Positions 1-5,190 of a stretch of DNA of 5,190 nucleotides are shown one piece after another. The stretch spans positions 1 to 5,190 of the forward strand of contig JAGBOM010000269.1 of assembly GCA_017633865.1 (NCBI GenBank), in the 5' to 3' direction. The notes under the pieces were generated by a model. It saw only the letters and a list, made by a program, of their open reading frames with translations, ran no database searches and was not told the origin of the DNA. Positions within the stretch are counted from its first letter, which is position 1. Each line of letters opens with the position of its first letter. The translations under genes and the position numbers were made by a program. This DNA is from Opitutales bacterium. GTDB lineage: Bacteria > Verrucomicrobiota > Verrucomicrobiia > Opitutales > Intestinicryptomonadaceae.

Positions 1-438
1 GACAAAGAACAAGCCGAAGTCGCGTTCTCATACCCATCGCCATACGGGTACGCCACGTTTATTAGGTGCGCGTCGAAATCCTTTGTGATATATATGGACA
101 AATTCGGCGGCGGCGCGATAGACAGAGCCTTAAAGGGCATACAAAGCGAAAGGCCGCTGACGCACGAGCTCATCTGCTTTCTGCTCGACGGCACCGAAAC
201 GACGCTAAAAGACGTGCTCATCTACAAAGAGCGCGAGGGCACGTTTTTCGCGAAGATGACGCTTGTAATGAAAAACGAGCTCGGCGAAAAAATCATCTAT
301 ATAGACTCGCGCCCGAGCGACGCCCTAAGCGTCGCCATACGCAAGAACGCGGACATTTTCGTGTCGAAAAGCGTGCTGGACAAAGTCGATGACGCCTCCG
401 AAATCATGGAGGAAATCCAAAAGAAAAACTATCCGTAA
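1..438 (+). CDS. Bifunctional nuclease (BFN/DUF151) domain protein, 5'-truncated by window edge
   Basis: The reading frame is open from base 1, giving 145 visible residues before TAA. The protein fits the BFN/DUF151 family, named for a plant protein with RNase and DNase activity; the bacterial members' physiological role is poorly defined. Visible landmarks are the early strand 'KSFVIYMDKFGGGAIDRAL' at residues 26-44, the family signature R-P-L-T-H-E-L at 51-57, a 'GTFFAKM' strand at 80-86, and the C-terminal I-D-S-R-P-S-D-A-L-S-V-A-I-R block at 101-114. These cover the whole domain, so probably only a few N-terminal residues are missing. A GTG at 85 could be taken as a start, but it would delete the first strands of the domain, so I reject it. 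No signal peptide or membrane segment is visible. The stop overlaps the next start by one base, so it is probably first or early in an operon with dus and the trmH-like gene. The family call is firm; the activity is unproven. Confidence 0.87.
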   Translation, partial: DKEQAEVAFSYPSPYGYATFIRCASKSFVIYMDKFGGGAIDRALKGIQSERPLTHELICFLLDGTETTLKDVLIYKEREGTFFAKMTLVMKNELGEKIIYIDSRPSDALSVAIRKNADIFVSKSVLDKVDDASEIMEEIQKKNYP

Positions 439-1460
439 TGGGCGTTTTCGGCAGGGGCTTACTAACGGCGCTGGCGCCGATGCAGGACGTTACCGACGCG
501 GGGTTTATGTCGGCCATATCTGGCTTCGGCGCGCCCGACTTGTTCTTCGCGGAATATTTCAGGGTTACGGAGTGCTCGATTTTGGAGGAGGCGGTGCTTA
601 AAACCGTCCTGTCGAAGCCCGGGGGCAAAAGCGTATGCGCGCAGATTTTGGGCGGGAGCGAAATCCATATCGCCCGCACGATAGAGCTTATAAAAAAATA
701 CCCGCAAATCGAGTTTCTCGACTTGAATTTGGGCTGCCCCGCGCCAAAGGTCTACCGCAAAAACGCGGGCGGCGGGCTTTTAAAAGAGCCCGAAAAAATA
801 CGCTCGATTTTAAAAGTTATGCGCGAAAATTGGGGCAAAACCCTGAGCGTAAAAATGCGCCTCGGCTTCGACTCCGCCGAAAGGCTCGAGGAGCTTCTGG
901 GCATAGTGCAAGACTGCGGGGCGGATTTCATAACGCTGCACGCCAGAACCGTAAGGCAGCTTTACCGCGGCAAAGTCGACTACGAAAAAATCGCGCAGGC
1001 CGTAAAATTCCTGAAAATTCCGCTAATCGCAAACGGCGACATCGCGACCGCGCGGCAGGCCGCGGAGGTCGAAAAGCTAACGGGCTGCAAGGGCGTAATG
1101 ATAGGCAGGGGCGCGGTCCGCAACCCCTGGATTTTCCGCCAAATAAAAGAGCTTAAAAGCGGCGCGGAAATTTTTAAGCCGACCCTCGGCGACGTTTTTA
1201 AGTACATCGAAAAAATACTCGCCGCGCAAACGCTCGCAAACCCAAAAATTATCCACCCCGACTCGCGCCTGAAAAAATACCTGAACTTCGTCGGCGTAAG
1301 CGTCGACCCTCTCGGCGAATTCTTGCGCCAAATGCGGAGAGCGCAAGGCCTTGAAAGCCTTATGGAAGTCTGCCGAAAACACCTTCTGAAAAACCCCGGC
1401 GCGCCCTACGCCGACGCGCCCTACCCCAGCCTCTGCGCCCGCCCCAACCACGAAATTTGA
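438..1460 (+). CDS. dus: tRNA-dihydrouridine synthase (Dus family)
   Basis: FMN-dependent enzyme reducing uridines to dihydrouridine in tRNA, normally in the D-loop, using NADPH. The 340-residue length is typical. The TIM-barrel landmarks are in order: A-P-M (13-15) at the FMN phosphate/flavin loop, Q69, the catalytic loop N-L-G-C-P (97-101) with Cys100 as the proton-donating cysteine, the following G-G-G-L-L, K139 in 'SVKMRLG', H168 and R170 in 'LHARTVRQLYRG', N199-G200-D201, and G223-R224-G225 binding the FMN phosphate. The C-terminal helical domain follows, ending in a Pro/Ala-rich tail (about residues 319-340) that looks disposable. The ATG overlaps the upstream stop as TAATG. The only Shine-Dalgarno-like stretch, GGAGG at 408-412, is 25 bases away, so initiation is probably coupled to translation of the BFN gene. 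The motif pattern is closest to the DusB/DusC side of the family, but the target position in tRNA cannot be read from sequence alone. Confidence 0.95.
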   Translation: MGVFGRGLLTALAPMQDVTDAGFMSAISGFGAPDLFFAEYFRVTECSILEEAVLKTVLSKPGGKSVCAQILGGSEIHIARTIELIKKYPQIEFLDLNLGCPAPKVYRKNAGGGLLKEPEKIRSILKVMRENWGKTLSVKMRLGFDSAERLEELLGIVQDCGADFITLHARTVRQLYRGKVDYEKIAQAVKFLKIPLIANGDIATARQAAEVEKLTGCKGVMIGRGAVRNPWIFRQIKELKSGAEIFKPTLGDVFKYIEKILAAQTLANPKIIHPDSRLKKYLNFVGVSVDPLGEFLRQMRRAQGLESLMEVCRKHLLKNPGAPYADAPYPSLCARPNHEI

Positions 1461-1461
1461 T

Positions 1462-2133
1462 ATGGACACTCAAAATCGAATCAAAGAGCTTTCCGAAAAA
1501 ATAACCCCCGAACGCCTGCAAAAAATGCGCCGCGCACTCGCTTGGCGCACGCGCAAACTCGCCGTAGTTTTGGAGGACATCTACCAGCCGCACAACGCCG
1601 CCGCCGTAATGCGCAGCTGCGACGCCTTCGGCATCCAAAACGTATTCGTAATCGAAAACCGCTACCCGCTAAAAATAAGCGGCAGGGTCGATACGGGCGC
1701 GTCGAAATGGCTCGACATAACAAGGTTCAAATCGCCTACATGCACGACAGCCGCCGCCGCGAAAACGCGCGAATACAACGAGTTCGACATTCAAAACACA
1801 AAGCGCGCGATTGCGCGCATAAAAAGCCTCGGATACGCCGTTGCGGCCTCCACTCTTAGGGAGGACTCCGTAAACATCGGCGACATTCCGCTCGACCGGC
1901 CAGTGGCAATCATGATGGGAACCGAGCTTACAGGCCTTAGCCAAACCGCCCACGAGTGCGCCGACATAAGGTTTAAGCTCGACATGCTCGGCTTTGCGCA
2001 AAGCCTGAATTTGTCGGTTTTTACGGCTGTGTGCCTCGCGAAGCTTTCGGAAAGAATCCGCGCAAAAGACGACTCATGGAAACTCTCCCAAGCGGAAAAA
2101 GACGAGATTTTGCTAAAGTGGCTCGAGCCCTAA
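1462..2133 (+). CDS. trmH: TrmH/SpoU-family RNA 2'-O-methyltransferase, probably tRNA (Gm18)
   Basis: SPOUT-fold, SAM-dependent ribose 2'-O-methyltransferase of 223 residues; E. coli TrmH, by recall, is similar in length. All three SpoU motifs are present. Motif 1 is 'PHNAAAVMRSCDAFG' (43-57) with N45 and the catalytic-type R51. Motif 2 is 'PVAIMMGTELTGLS' (147-160) with G153 and E155. Motif 3 is 'MLGFAQSLNLSVFTAV' (175-190) with S181, L182, N183 and S185 of the trefoil-knot SAM site. The N-terminal helix followed by 'RTRKLAVVLEDIYQPHN' matches TrmH rather than the L30e-extended rRNA methylases such as RlmB. A polar stretch at about 91-113 looks longer than the usual linker after the 'SKWLDITRF' strand. 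The ATG lies one base after the dus stop with no clear Shine-Dalgarno, which again suggests coupling. TrmH specificity (Gm18 in the tRNA D-loop) is the best guess; another SpoU target cannot be excluded. Confidence 0.88.
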   Translation: MDTQNRIKELSEKITPERLQKMRRALAWRTRKLAVVLEDIYQPHNAAAVMRSCDAFGIQNVFVIENRYPLKISGRVDTGASKWLDITRFKSPTCTTAAAAKTREYNEFDIQNTKRAIARIKSLGYAVAASTLREDSVNIGDIPLDRPVAIMMGTELTGLSQTAHECADIRFKLDMLGFAQSLNLSVFTAVCLAKLSERIRAKDDSWKLSQAEKDEILLKWLEP

Positions 2134-2154
2134 CCCGCGCGAAATTTATGCCTT

Positions 2155-2177
2155 AAAAATTCCGCAAAAAATTCCGC
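2155..2177. repeat. Short tandem repeat in convergent intergenic gap
   Basis: Two exact copies of AAAAATTCCGC (2155-2165 and 2167-2177) sit one base apart in the 48-bp gap between the convergent stop codons of the trmH-like gene and the propeller gene. On the minus strand this gives two GCGGAATTTTT units, so there are T-runs downstream of the propeller gene. I could not find a good stem before either T-run, so I call it a repeat rather than a terminator. It may be simple replication slippage. Confidence 0.6.
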
Positions 2178-2181
2178 CGCC

Positions 2182-3075
2182 CTACTTTAAAACGCATATA
2201 GACGAAACGTTGTCGATTTGCCCGTTGTTATTGAGCTTCCAGACGATTTTGTTTTCGGGGGTGATTTCCAAAATTTTCGGCTGGGACTTGTCCTTCGAGT
2301 GGCCGTTCCAGTTTGTAATAAGCAGATTCCCGTTTTTTAGCATTCGCGCCTCGGTCGCGAAAAGCAGCTCCGCGCCCTCTATGCTTTTGGAGTCTATGCG
2401 GCGCAAAACCTCGCCCGTTTCGGGGTTTATTATGCGGATTTTTCCGCCGTCTCCCGAAATTAGAACGCCGCCGCTTGCAAGCTCCTTCACCGCGAAAACG
2501 CCCACATCGAGCTTTATGTTTTTCAAAATTTCGCCCTTTGGCGAAACCTCCAAAAGCGCCCTGCCGCCGAAGAGCCCCACATAGTAGTTGCCCTTTCGGT
2601 TTTTCGCGATTTTTCTAAACTGCATATGGACGGACTCTACACCCGTTTCAAACTTCACCTCGCTTAAAACCTTGCCCGACGAAGACATCTCGACAATCCT
2701 CGCGGGGCGCCCGCAAACGCCGAGCAGAAGCCGCCCGTTTTTAAGAACGTCGGCGGTATGGTATTCCTCGCCGTTTTTGGCGTTTTCCTCCCAAAGAATT
2801 TCCGAAGTTTTCGGGTTTACAATGCGGGCGTTTCTTTTGTTTGTGTAAAAGAGCTTTTTGTCCTTTGTTAAAACGGCGGAATTGCACTCGGAGTATTGCG
2901 GGATTTCGTAGAGGAAGGAAATCTTCTGCGTGTCTTTGTCTACCACGGCGATTTTATTCCAGTTGCACCCCGCGATTAAAAACTTCGTGCCCGCCGCAAA
3001 GCTCTCCGCGCAAAAAATTCCGAAAATCGAAACCAGCGCCGCCGCCCTTAAATATTTTTTTATCGATAAATTCAT
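2182..3075 (-). CDS. Secreted beta-propeller protein, function unknown
   Basis: A 297-residue protein with a Sec signal peptide: basic start (K6, K7, R10), hydrophobic core at about 11-22, and probable cleavage near the 'SFAA' at 25-28. Cys22 lacks a proper lipobox, so a lipoprotein is unlikely. The mature part is made of about six blade-like repeats (roughly 31-79, 80-122, 123-170, 171-210, 211-262, 263-297). Each pairs an 'I-x-P-x-T/K-G-E-I-L' strand with a 'K-N-G-x-L-L-I' strand, as in 'IINPETGEVLRRI' and 'LKNGNLLIT'. This is typical of PQQ-like or WD-like propellers. The last blade has N-W-N-G-H (255-259) followed by 'KILEITPENKIVWKL', a pattern I associate with PVC-group propellers; aryl-sulfotransferase-like propellers share part of it, but no catalytic site is identifiable. 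It has its own RBS and probable promoter and lies downstream of the thiL terminator. It probably acts in the periplasm or outside the cell, in binding or scaffolding. The fold call is good; the function is unknown. Confidence 0.85.
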   Translation of the reverse strand: MNLSIKKYLRAAALVSIFGIFCAESFAAGTKFLIAGCNWNKIAVVDKDTQKISFLYEIPQYSECNSAVLTKDKKLFYTNKRNARIVNPKTSEILWEENAKNGEEYHTADVLKNGRLLLGVCGRPARIVEMSSSGKVLSEVKFETGVESVHMQFRKIAKNRKGNYYVGLFGGRALLEVSPKGEILKNIKLDVGVFAVKELASGGVLISGDGGKIRIINPETGEVLRRIDSKSIEGAELLFATEARMLKNGNLLITNWNGHSKDKSQPKILEITPENKIVWKLNNNGQIDNVSSICVLK

Positions 3076-3086
3076 AAAAGCAATTT

Positions 3087-3092
3087 CCCCTC
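3087..3092 (-). promoter_or_regulatory. Ribosome binding site of the propeller gene
   Basis: On the minus strand GAGGGG lies 11 bases before the ATG at 3075. It supports that start, which also gives a complete signal peptide. It is one of the clearer Shine-Dalgarno sites in the window, consistent with independent initiation rather than coupling. Confidence 0.65.
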
Positions 3093-3117
3093 TTTTTCTT
3101 TTGCTTTTAGATTTAAA

Positions 3118-3157
3118 ACATTATTTAGAATATAAAACAAGCAAAAAAAAGAAAAAT
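3118..3157 (-). promoter_or_regulatory. Candidate promoter region of the propeller gene
   Basis: This AT-rich stretch lies between the thiL terminator and the propeller gene. On the minus strand it contains TTGCTT (3139-3144) followed 15 bases later by TAATGT (3118-3123), and alternatively TATATT (3129-3134) as a -10 element behind a T-rich block at 3151-3156. Neither pair matches the sigma-70 consensus well. A promoter is expected here because the upstream operon ends in a terminator, but its exact position is a guess. Confidence 0.28.
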
Positions 3158-3200
3158 TTTTGCGGACGCCATAAAACAAAAAAAATCGCACGAAAATTTT
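3132..3200. repeat. Degenerate ~40-bp direct repeat in AT-rich spacer
   Basis: ATAAAACAA occurs exactly at 3132-3140 and at 3171-3179. Each copy is followed by an A-run and then a GAAAA-TTTT block (3151-3160 and 3192-3200). The two units therefore share the same order of elements at a period of 39-41 bases, with interrupting differences. It could be an old tandem duplication that carried the terminator T-tract, or just convergence in very AT-rich DNA. Confidence 0.4.
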
Positions 3201-3207
3201 TCACGCG
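3178..3207 (-). terminator. Intrinsic terminator overlapping the thiL stop codon
   Basis: Read on the minus strand, CGCGTGAAA (3207-3199) and TTTCGTGCG (3195-3187) form a continuous 9-bp stem, including two G-U wobbles in RNA, around a 3-base AAT loop. An outer U-A pair (3208 with 3186) can extend it. Eight T residues (3185-3178) follow directly. The thiL TGA (3203-3201) lies inside the 5' arm, so termination occurs immediately at the end of the gene. The plus strand has no T-run after the hairpin, so it acts in one direction only. It separates the pyrC-like/protease/thiL operon from the propeller gene. Confidence 0.8.
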
Positions 3208-4157
3208 AAATGCGAATACCCACCGCGCGGAATCTGCATAAAAGAGCCGCCCCTTTTTAAAAGCGCCAAGCCGCCGTCAAAAGGCGCAATCGGCGCGCGA
3301 AATTCTCCTATTTCAAAGGGGCAAACGCCGAACTCGTTTTTGTATTGCCGCAAAAATTCAGCCTTGTCGGCGCCCGCGGAAAGCGAGAACAAAAGCTCGT
3401 AGTCTTCGCCGTCATAGAGCGCTTTTTTAATGCTATTGCCCGCGAAGTTGCAGAGCGGGATTTTTTCCGCGTAAAAAACGGCGCAAAGGTTTTTCGGCAA
3501 GATGTCGTAAATATCGCTTGCGAGGCCGTCGCTTAAATCCGTGCAGCAGTTTACGCCGCCGAAAGAAGCGAGGGATTTGCCCTCGGCAACGCGGGGAACA
3601 AATGTCAAATGCCTGCCGCTTTCAAAGCTCGCGCCCAGAGCGCCCGTAGTAAAAATCGAGTCTCCCTCCTTTGCGCCGCAACGCAGAAGCGGCTTTTCAG
3701 CGTCGCCCAAAAGCGTGATGTGGGTTGAGAAAAAATCGTCGCCGCCTTTAGCTACGTCGCCGCCGACGAACTTTACGCCCCATTTTTCGGCGGCGGCTTT
3801 AAGCCCCGCGCAAAAGCCGTCGAGCCACGAAAGCTTGAGCTTTGGCGAGATTATGGAGGAGGTCATAGCGAACTTCGGGTCGCCCCCCATGGCGGCGATG
3901 TCGCTAATATTGCGGTTTAAAAGCTTTTGGCCGACAAGCTCGGGAGGGTCGCTCTCCAAAAAGTGCACGCGCGCGATAACGGCGTCGCTTGTGGAAAGGA
4001 TTTTGCCCTGAAAAAGGCTTTTATTTATAACCGCGCAATCGTCGCCTCCGCCGAACGGCGCTGGAGGCATTGAATCTCCGAAAGCGGACATAATTCTTGA
4101 AATCAGCCCCTTTTCCGAGAGGCTTGCGGCGCATTCGCTTTCAATATTTCCGAACAT
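3201..4157 (-). CDS. thiL: Thiamine-monophosphate kinase
   Basis: Phosphorylates thiamine monophosphate to thiamine pyrophosphate with ATP, the last step of cofactor synthesis, in the cytoplasm. The 318 residues fit the usual length, and the ThiL/PurM-like motifs are in order: 'ESECAASLSEKGLISRI' at the N-terminus, G-G-G-D-D (36-40) for Mg-ATP, 'STSDAVIARVHFL' (55-67) with D58 and H65, 'NRNISDIAAMGGDPKFA' (81-97), 'FVGGDVAKG' (130-138) with D134, 'TGALGAS' (171-177), 'TDLSDGL' (206-212), 'GEDYELLFS' (250-258), and the C-terminal 'RGGYSHF' (311-317) that matches the family's G-Y-x-H-F ending. No key residue is missing. The ATG is one base after the stop of the protease gene, with GGAG at 4169-4172 inside that gene. 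No other thiamine gene is in the window and there is no leader for a TPP riboswitch, so expression probably follows the operon. It ends in an intrinsic terminator. Confidence 0.96.
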   Translation of the reverse strand: MFGNIESECAASLSEKGLISRIMSAFGDSMPPAPFGGGDDCAVINKSLFQGKILSTSDAVIARVHFLESDPPELVGQKLLNRNISDIAAMGGDPKFAMTSSIISPKLKLSWLDGFCAGLKAAAEKWGVKFVGGDVAKGGDDFFSTHITLLGDAEKPLLRCGAKEGDSIFTTGALGASFESGRHLTFVPRVAEGKSLASFGGVNCCTDLSDGLASDIYDILPKNLCAVFYAEKIPLCNFAGNSIKKALYDGEDYELLFSLSAGADKAEFLRQYKNEFGVCPFEIGEFRAPIAPFDGGLALLKRGGSFMQIPRGGYSHFA

Positions 4158-4158
4158 T

Positions 4159-4962
4159 TTAGACTTCGCTCCAGCCGCAGATTATGGAGACCGCGTTCAG
4201 GGCGTTGAACGCCGCGTGGGCGCCCATGCAAACCCGCAGGTCTCCGAATTTTTCAAACATTAAAATCAGCGCAAGGCTTAGAAAAAATATCGCCGCAAAC
4301 GCGTACAAATTCGCGTGCACAAGCGCGAAAACAAGCGAAGTTGCAAGCGCCGCCACTCCCGCTCCGGCGTATTTTTTTAGAATCAAATAAAGCCCGCCCC
4401 TAAACACAAGCTCCTCCGCAACGGGCGCGAAAACCGTTATCGCAAGAACTGCCACTCCTATTTCCGCGGGGTTTTCGAGGTTTGTGAACATCCGCACAAC
4501 GTCCTGTTTTGGGGCTTCAACGCCGCACGCGGTTAAAATTCCGCTCCATAACAAAAATATTGCCGACAATACCGGCATTAAAAGGACAATCCACCCCGCC
4601 CCCTTTATTGTCTCTAAAGACGCGGCCCAAGCGCCCTTTTTCCGGAAAAAATCGGGCGGATTCTTCATTTTTGAAGCGGCGAAAAATACGGCGGCGGCGC
4701 AAAACGCGTTTATAAAAACGCTCGTTATAAACGCCCCGAAGTCCGCGTTTTCGCCCGCAAAAATCCGCCCCGCTTTCCCGCCCAAAACCGCGCCGAGCAG
4801 AAAGGCGCACGCAACGCAAAAAAGCAGAAAAAGAGCGTCGGCCAAACTTCCGCCGAAATAAACTTCGCGGCGATTTTTTCGGCGCGCAAGGCTGAAAAGC
4901 GCGGACGCCCCGAGCGCAAAAAAGCCGAACAACGCCGCAAAAAGAACCGCTTTAAGAATCAC
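4159..4962 (-). CDS. CPBP-family (CAAX/Abi-type) intramembrane glutamic protease
   Basis: A 267-residue integral membrane protein with about seven or eight hydrophobic segments (approximately 3-26, 42-62, 77-96, 122-146, 168-182, 199-220, 221-236, 244-263). The CPBP/Rce1-like active-site motifs are present: E-E-x-x-x-R-G (E183, E184, R188, G189), 'FALVHAN' with H216, and 'HAAFNALN' with H249 and N253. The family includes prenyl-protein proteases, bacteriocin-immunity proteins and regulators; the bacterial substrate here is unknown. The frame stays open upstream to 5049 with an ATG, but that would overlap the pyrC-like gene by about 90 bases and add a basic, non-family tail. I chose the GTG at 4962-4960, which overlaps the upstream stop as GTGA, has AAAGGG nine bases upstream, and starts right at the first membrane helix. 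The gene is sandwiched between pyrC-like and thiL, one base before thiL. The family call is strong; the biological role is open. Confidence 0.9.
   Translation of the reverse strand: MILKAVLFAALFGFFALGASALFSLARRKNRREVYFGGSLADALFLLFCVACAFLLGAVLGGKAGRIFAGENADFGAFITSVFINAFCAAAVFFAASKMKNPPDFFRKKGAWAASLETIKGAGWIVLLMPVLSAIFLLWSGILTACGVEAPKQDVVRMFTNLENPAEIGVAVLAITVFAPVAEELVFRGGLYLILKKYAGAGVAALATSLVFALVHANLYAFAAIFFLSLALILMFEKFGDLRVCMGAHAAFNALNAVSIICGWSEV
4169..4172 (-). promoter_or_regulatory. Ribosome binding site of thiL
   Basis: GGAG on the minus strand, 11 bases before the thiL ATG and within the last codons of the membrane-protease gene. It supports the chosen start and suggests thiL is translated from the same transcript. 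Confidence 0.5.
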
Positions 4963-5190
4963 TTTAATACGCCCTTTTGCGAATTGTAAACGGGCTCGCC
5001 GCCCACGAAGGTGTCGAGAACCTTCGCCCGCAGGCGCTTGCCGAGCCACGGCGAATTTGAAGCCCTCGAATAGGTTTTATCGTAAACGTACTCGGCGTCC
5101 AAATCTATTATGGCGAAGTCCGCGGGGGCGCCCGCGCCCAGCGTGCCGGCGTTCAGCCCCAAAAGCCTCGCGGGGTTTAAAGACATAAGC
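4959..5190 (-). CDS. pyrC: Dihydroorotase-type amidohydrolase, C-terminal fragment cut by window edge
   Basis: Only the last 76 residues are visible; the gene continues beyond 5190. Dihydroorotase interconverts carbamoyl-aspartate and dihydroorotate in pyrimidine synthesis. The fragment matches the C-terminal end of class I dihydroorotases: 'MSLNPARLLGL', then 'AGTLGAGAPADFAIIDLDAEYVYD' (the small beta-sandwich subdomain), 'SNSPWLGKRLRAKVLDTFVGGEPVY' (compare the usual S-x-N-T-P-F-x-G ... V-x-x-T-x-V-x-G-x-x-V-Y ending). The zinc ligands and catalytic Asp lie upstream, outside the window, so an inactive dihydroorotase-like paralogue or a related hydantoinase or allantoinase cannot be ruled out. 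An internal ATG at 5186 is preceded by an in-frame Leu codon and is not a start. Its TGA overlaps the GTG of the protease gene, placing it upstream in the same operon. Confidence 0.82.
   Translation of the reverse strand, partial: LMSLNPARLLGLNAGTLGAGAPADFAIIDLDAEYVYDKTYSRASNSPWLGKRLRAKVLDTFVGGEPVYNSQKGVLK
4972..4977 (-). promoter_or_regulatory. Ribosome binding site deciding the GTG start of the membrane protease
   Basis: AAAGGG on the minus strand, nine bases before the GTG at 4962. With the GTGA overlap, it favours this start over the in-frame ATG at 5049. Confidence 0.55.

Noticed and set aside
85..438. GTG at 85 as the start of the BFN-domain gene
   Set aside because: The frame is open to base 1 and upstream residues such as 'PSPYGYATFI' fit the first strands of the BFN domain; the true start lies just outside the window.
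635..1156. Second-frame open frame of 173 codons within dus
   Set aside because: Arg-rich translation typical of a frame shadow in GC-rich DNA; dus is intact in the main frame.
2120..2129. Perfect palindrome GGCTCGAGCC at the end of the trmH-like gene as a terminator
   Set aside because: It lies inside coding sequence, leaves almost no loop, and is not followed by a T-run.
2210..2848. Plus-strand open frames opposite the propeller gene
   Set aside because: They are antisense shadows of a gene with a signal peptide and clear repeats; their translations resemble no family.
3541..4011. Plus-strand open frame of 156 codons opposite thiL
   Set aside because: thiL has every family motif on the minus strand; the antisense product is Ser/Pro-rich and featureless.
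4158..4180. TPP riboswitch ahead of thiL
   Set aside because: thiL starts one base after the upstream stop, so no leader exists to hold one.
4159..5049. Longer version of the membrane protease starting with ATG at 5049
   Set aside because: It would overlap the pyrC-like coding region by about 90 bases and add an Arg/Gly-rich tail not seen in the family; the GTG at 4962 has an RBS and the usual GTGA overlap.

Overview
The window is a compact, gene-dense bacterial chromosomal segment with six protein genes in two converging groups. I see no mobile element, CRISPR array, rRNA or tRNA. Coding DNA is GC-rich at codon third positions (GCG/GCC for Ala, GGC for Gly), but lysine is mostly AAA, and the one real intergenic gap (3076-3200) is strongly AT-rich. 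No lineage marker is present. My tentative guess is a Verrucomicrobiota/PVC-type or similar Gram-negative bacterium. It rests on the overall style and on a secreted beta-propeller whose last blade has the N-W-x-G-H ... P ... E-I-x-P-x-x-x-I-V-W pattern that I associate with planctomycetal and verrucomicrobial propellers.

Left part, plus strand (1-2133): a bifunctional-nuclease-domain (BFN/DUF151) protein missing only its extreme N-terminus, a tRNA-dihydrouridine synthase, and a TrmH/SpoU-type tRNA 2'-O-methyltransferase. The first two share one base (TAATG) and the next pair is one base apart, so this looks like one translationally coupled operon. Dus and TrmH-type enzymes classically modify the D-loop of tRNA (dihydrouridines and Gm18), so the pair is a plausible small tRNA D-arm modification cassette.

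Right part, minus strand, read from 5190 down to 3201: the C-terminal end of a dihydroorotase-type amidohydrolase (pyrC-like), a multi-membrane-spanning CPBP/CAAX-type intramembrane protease, and thiamine-monophosphate kinase (thiL). The junctions are a 4-base GTGA overlap and a single-base gap. The group ends in a clear intrinsic terminator whose stem contains the thiL stop codon.

Between the groups, also on the minus strand (3075-2182), lies a separately transcribed gene for a secreted, roughly six-bladed beta-propeller protein of unknown role. Its RBS and probable promoter lie in the AT-rich gap. It converges on trmH across 48 bp that hold a short tandem repeat but no convincing terminator.

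All six genes belong to known families. I do not see an undescribed multi-gene system. The most interesting points are the placement of the membrane protease, the uncharacterised propeller, and the terminator fused to the thiL stop.
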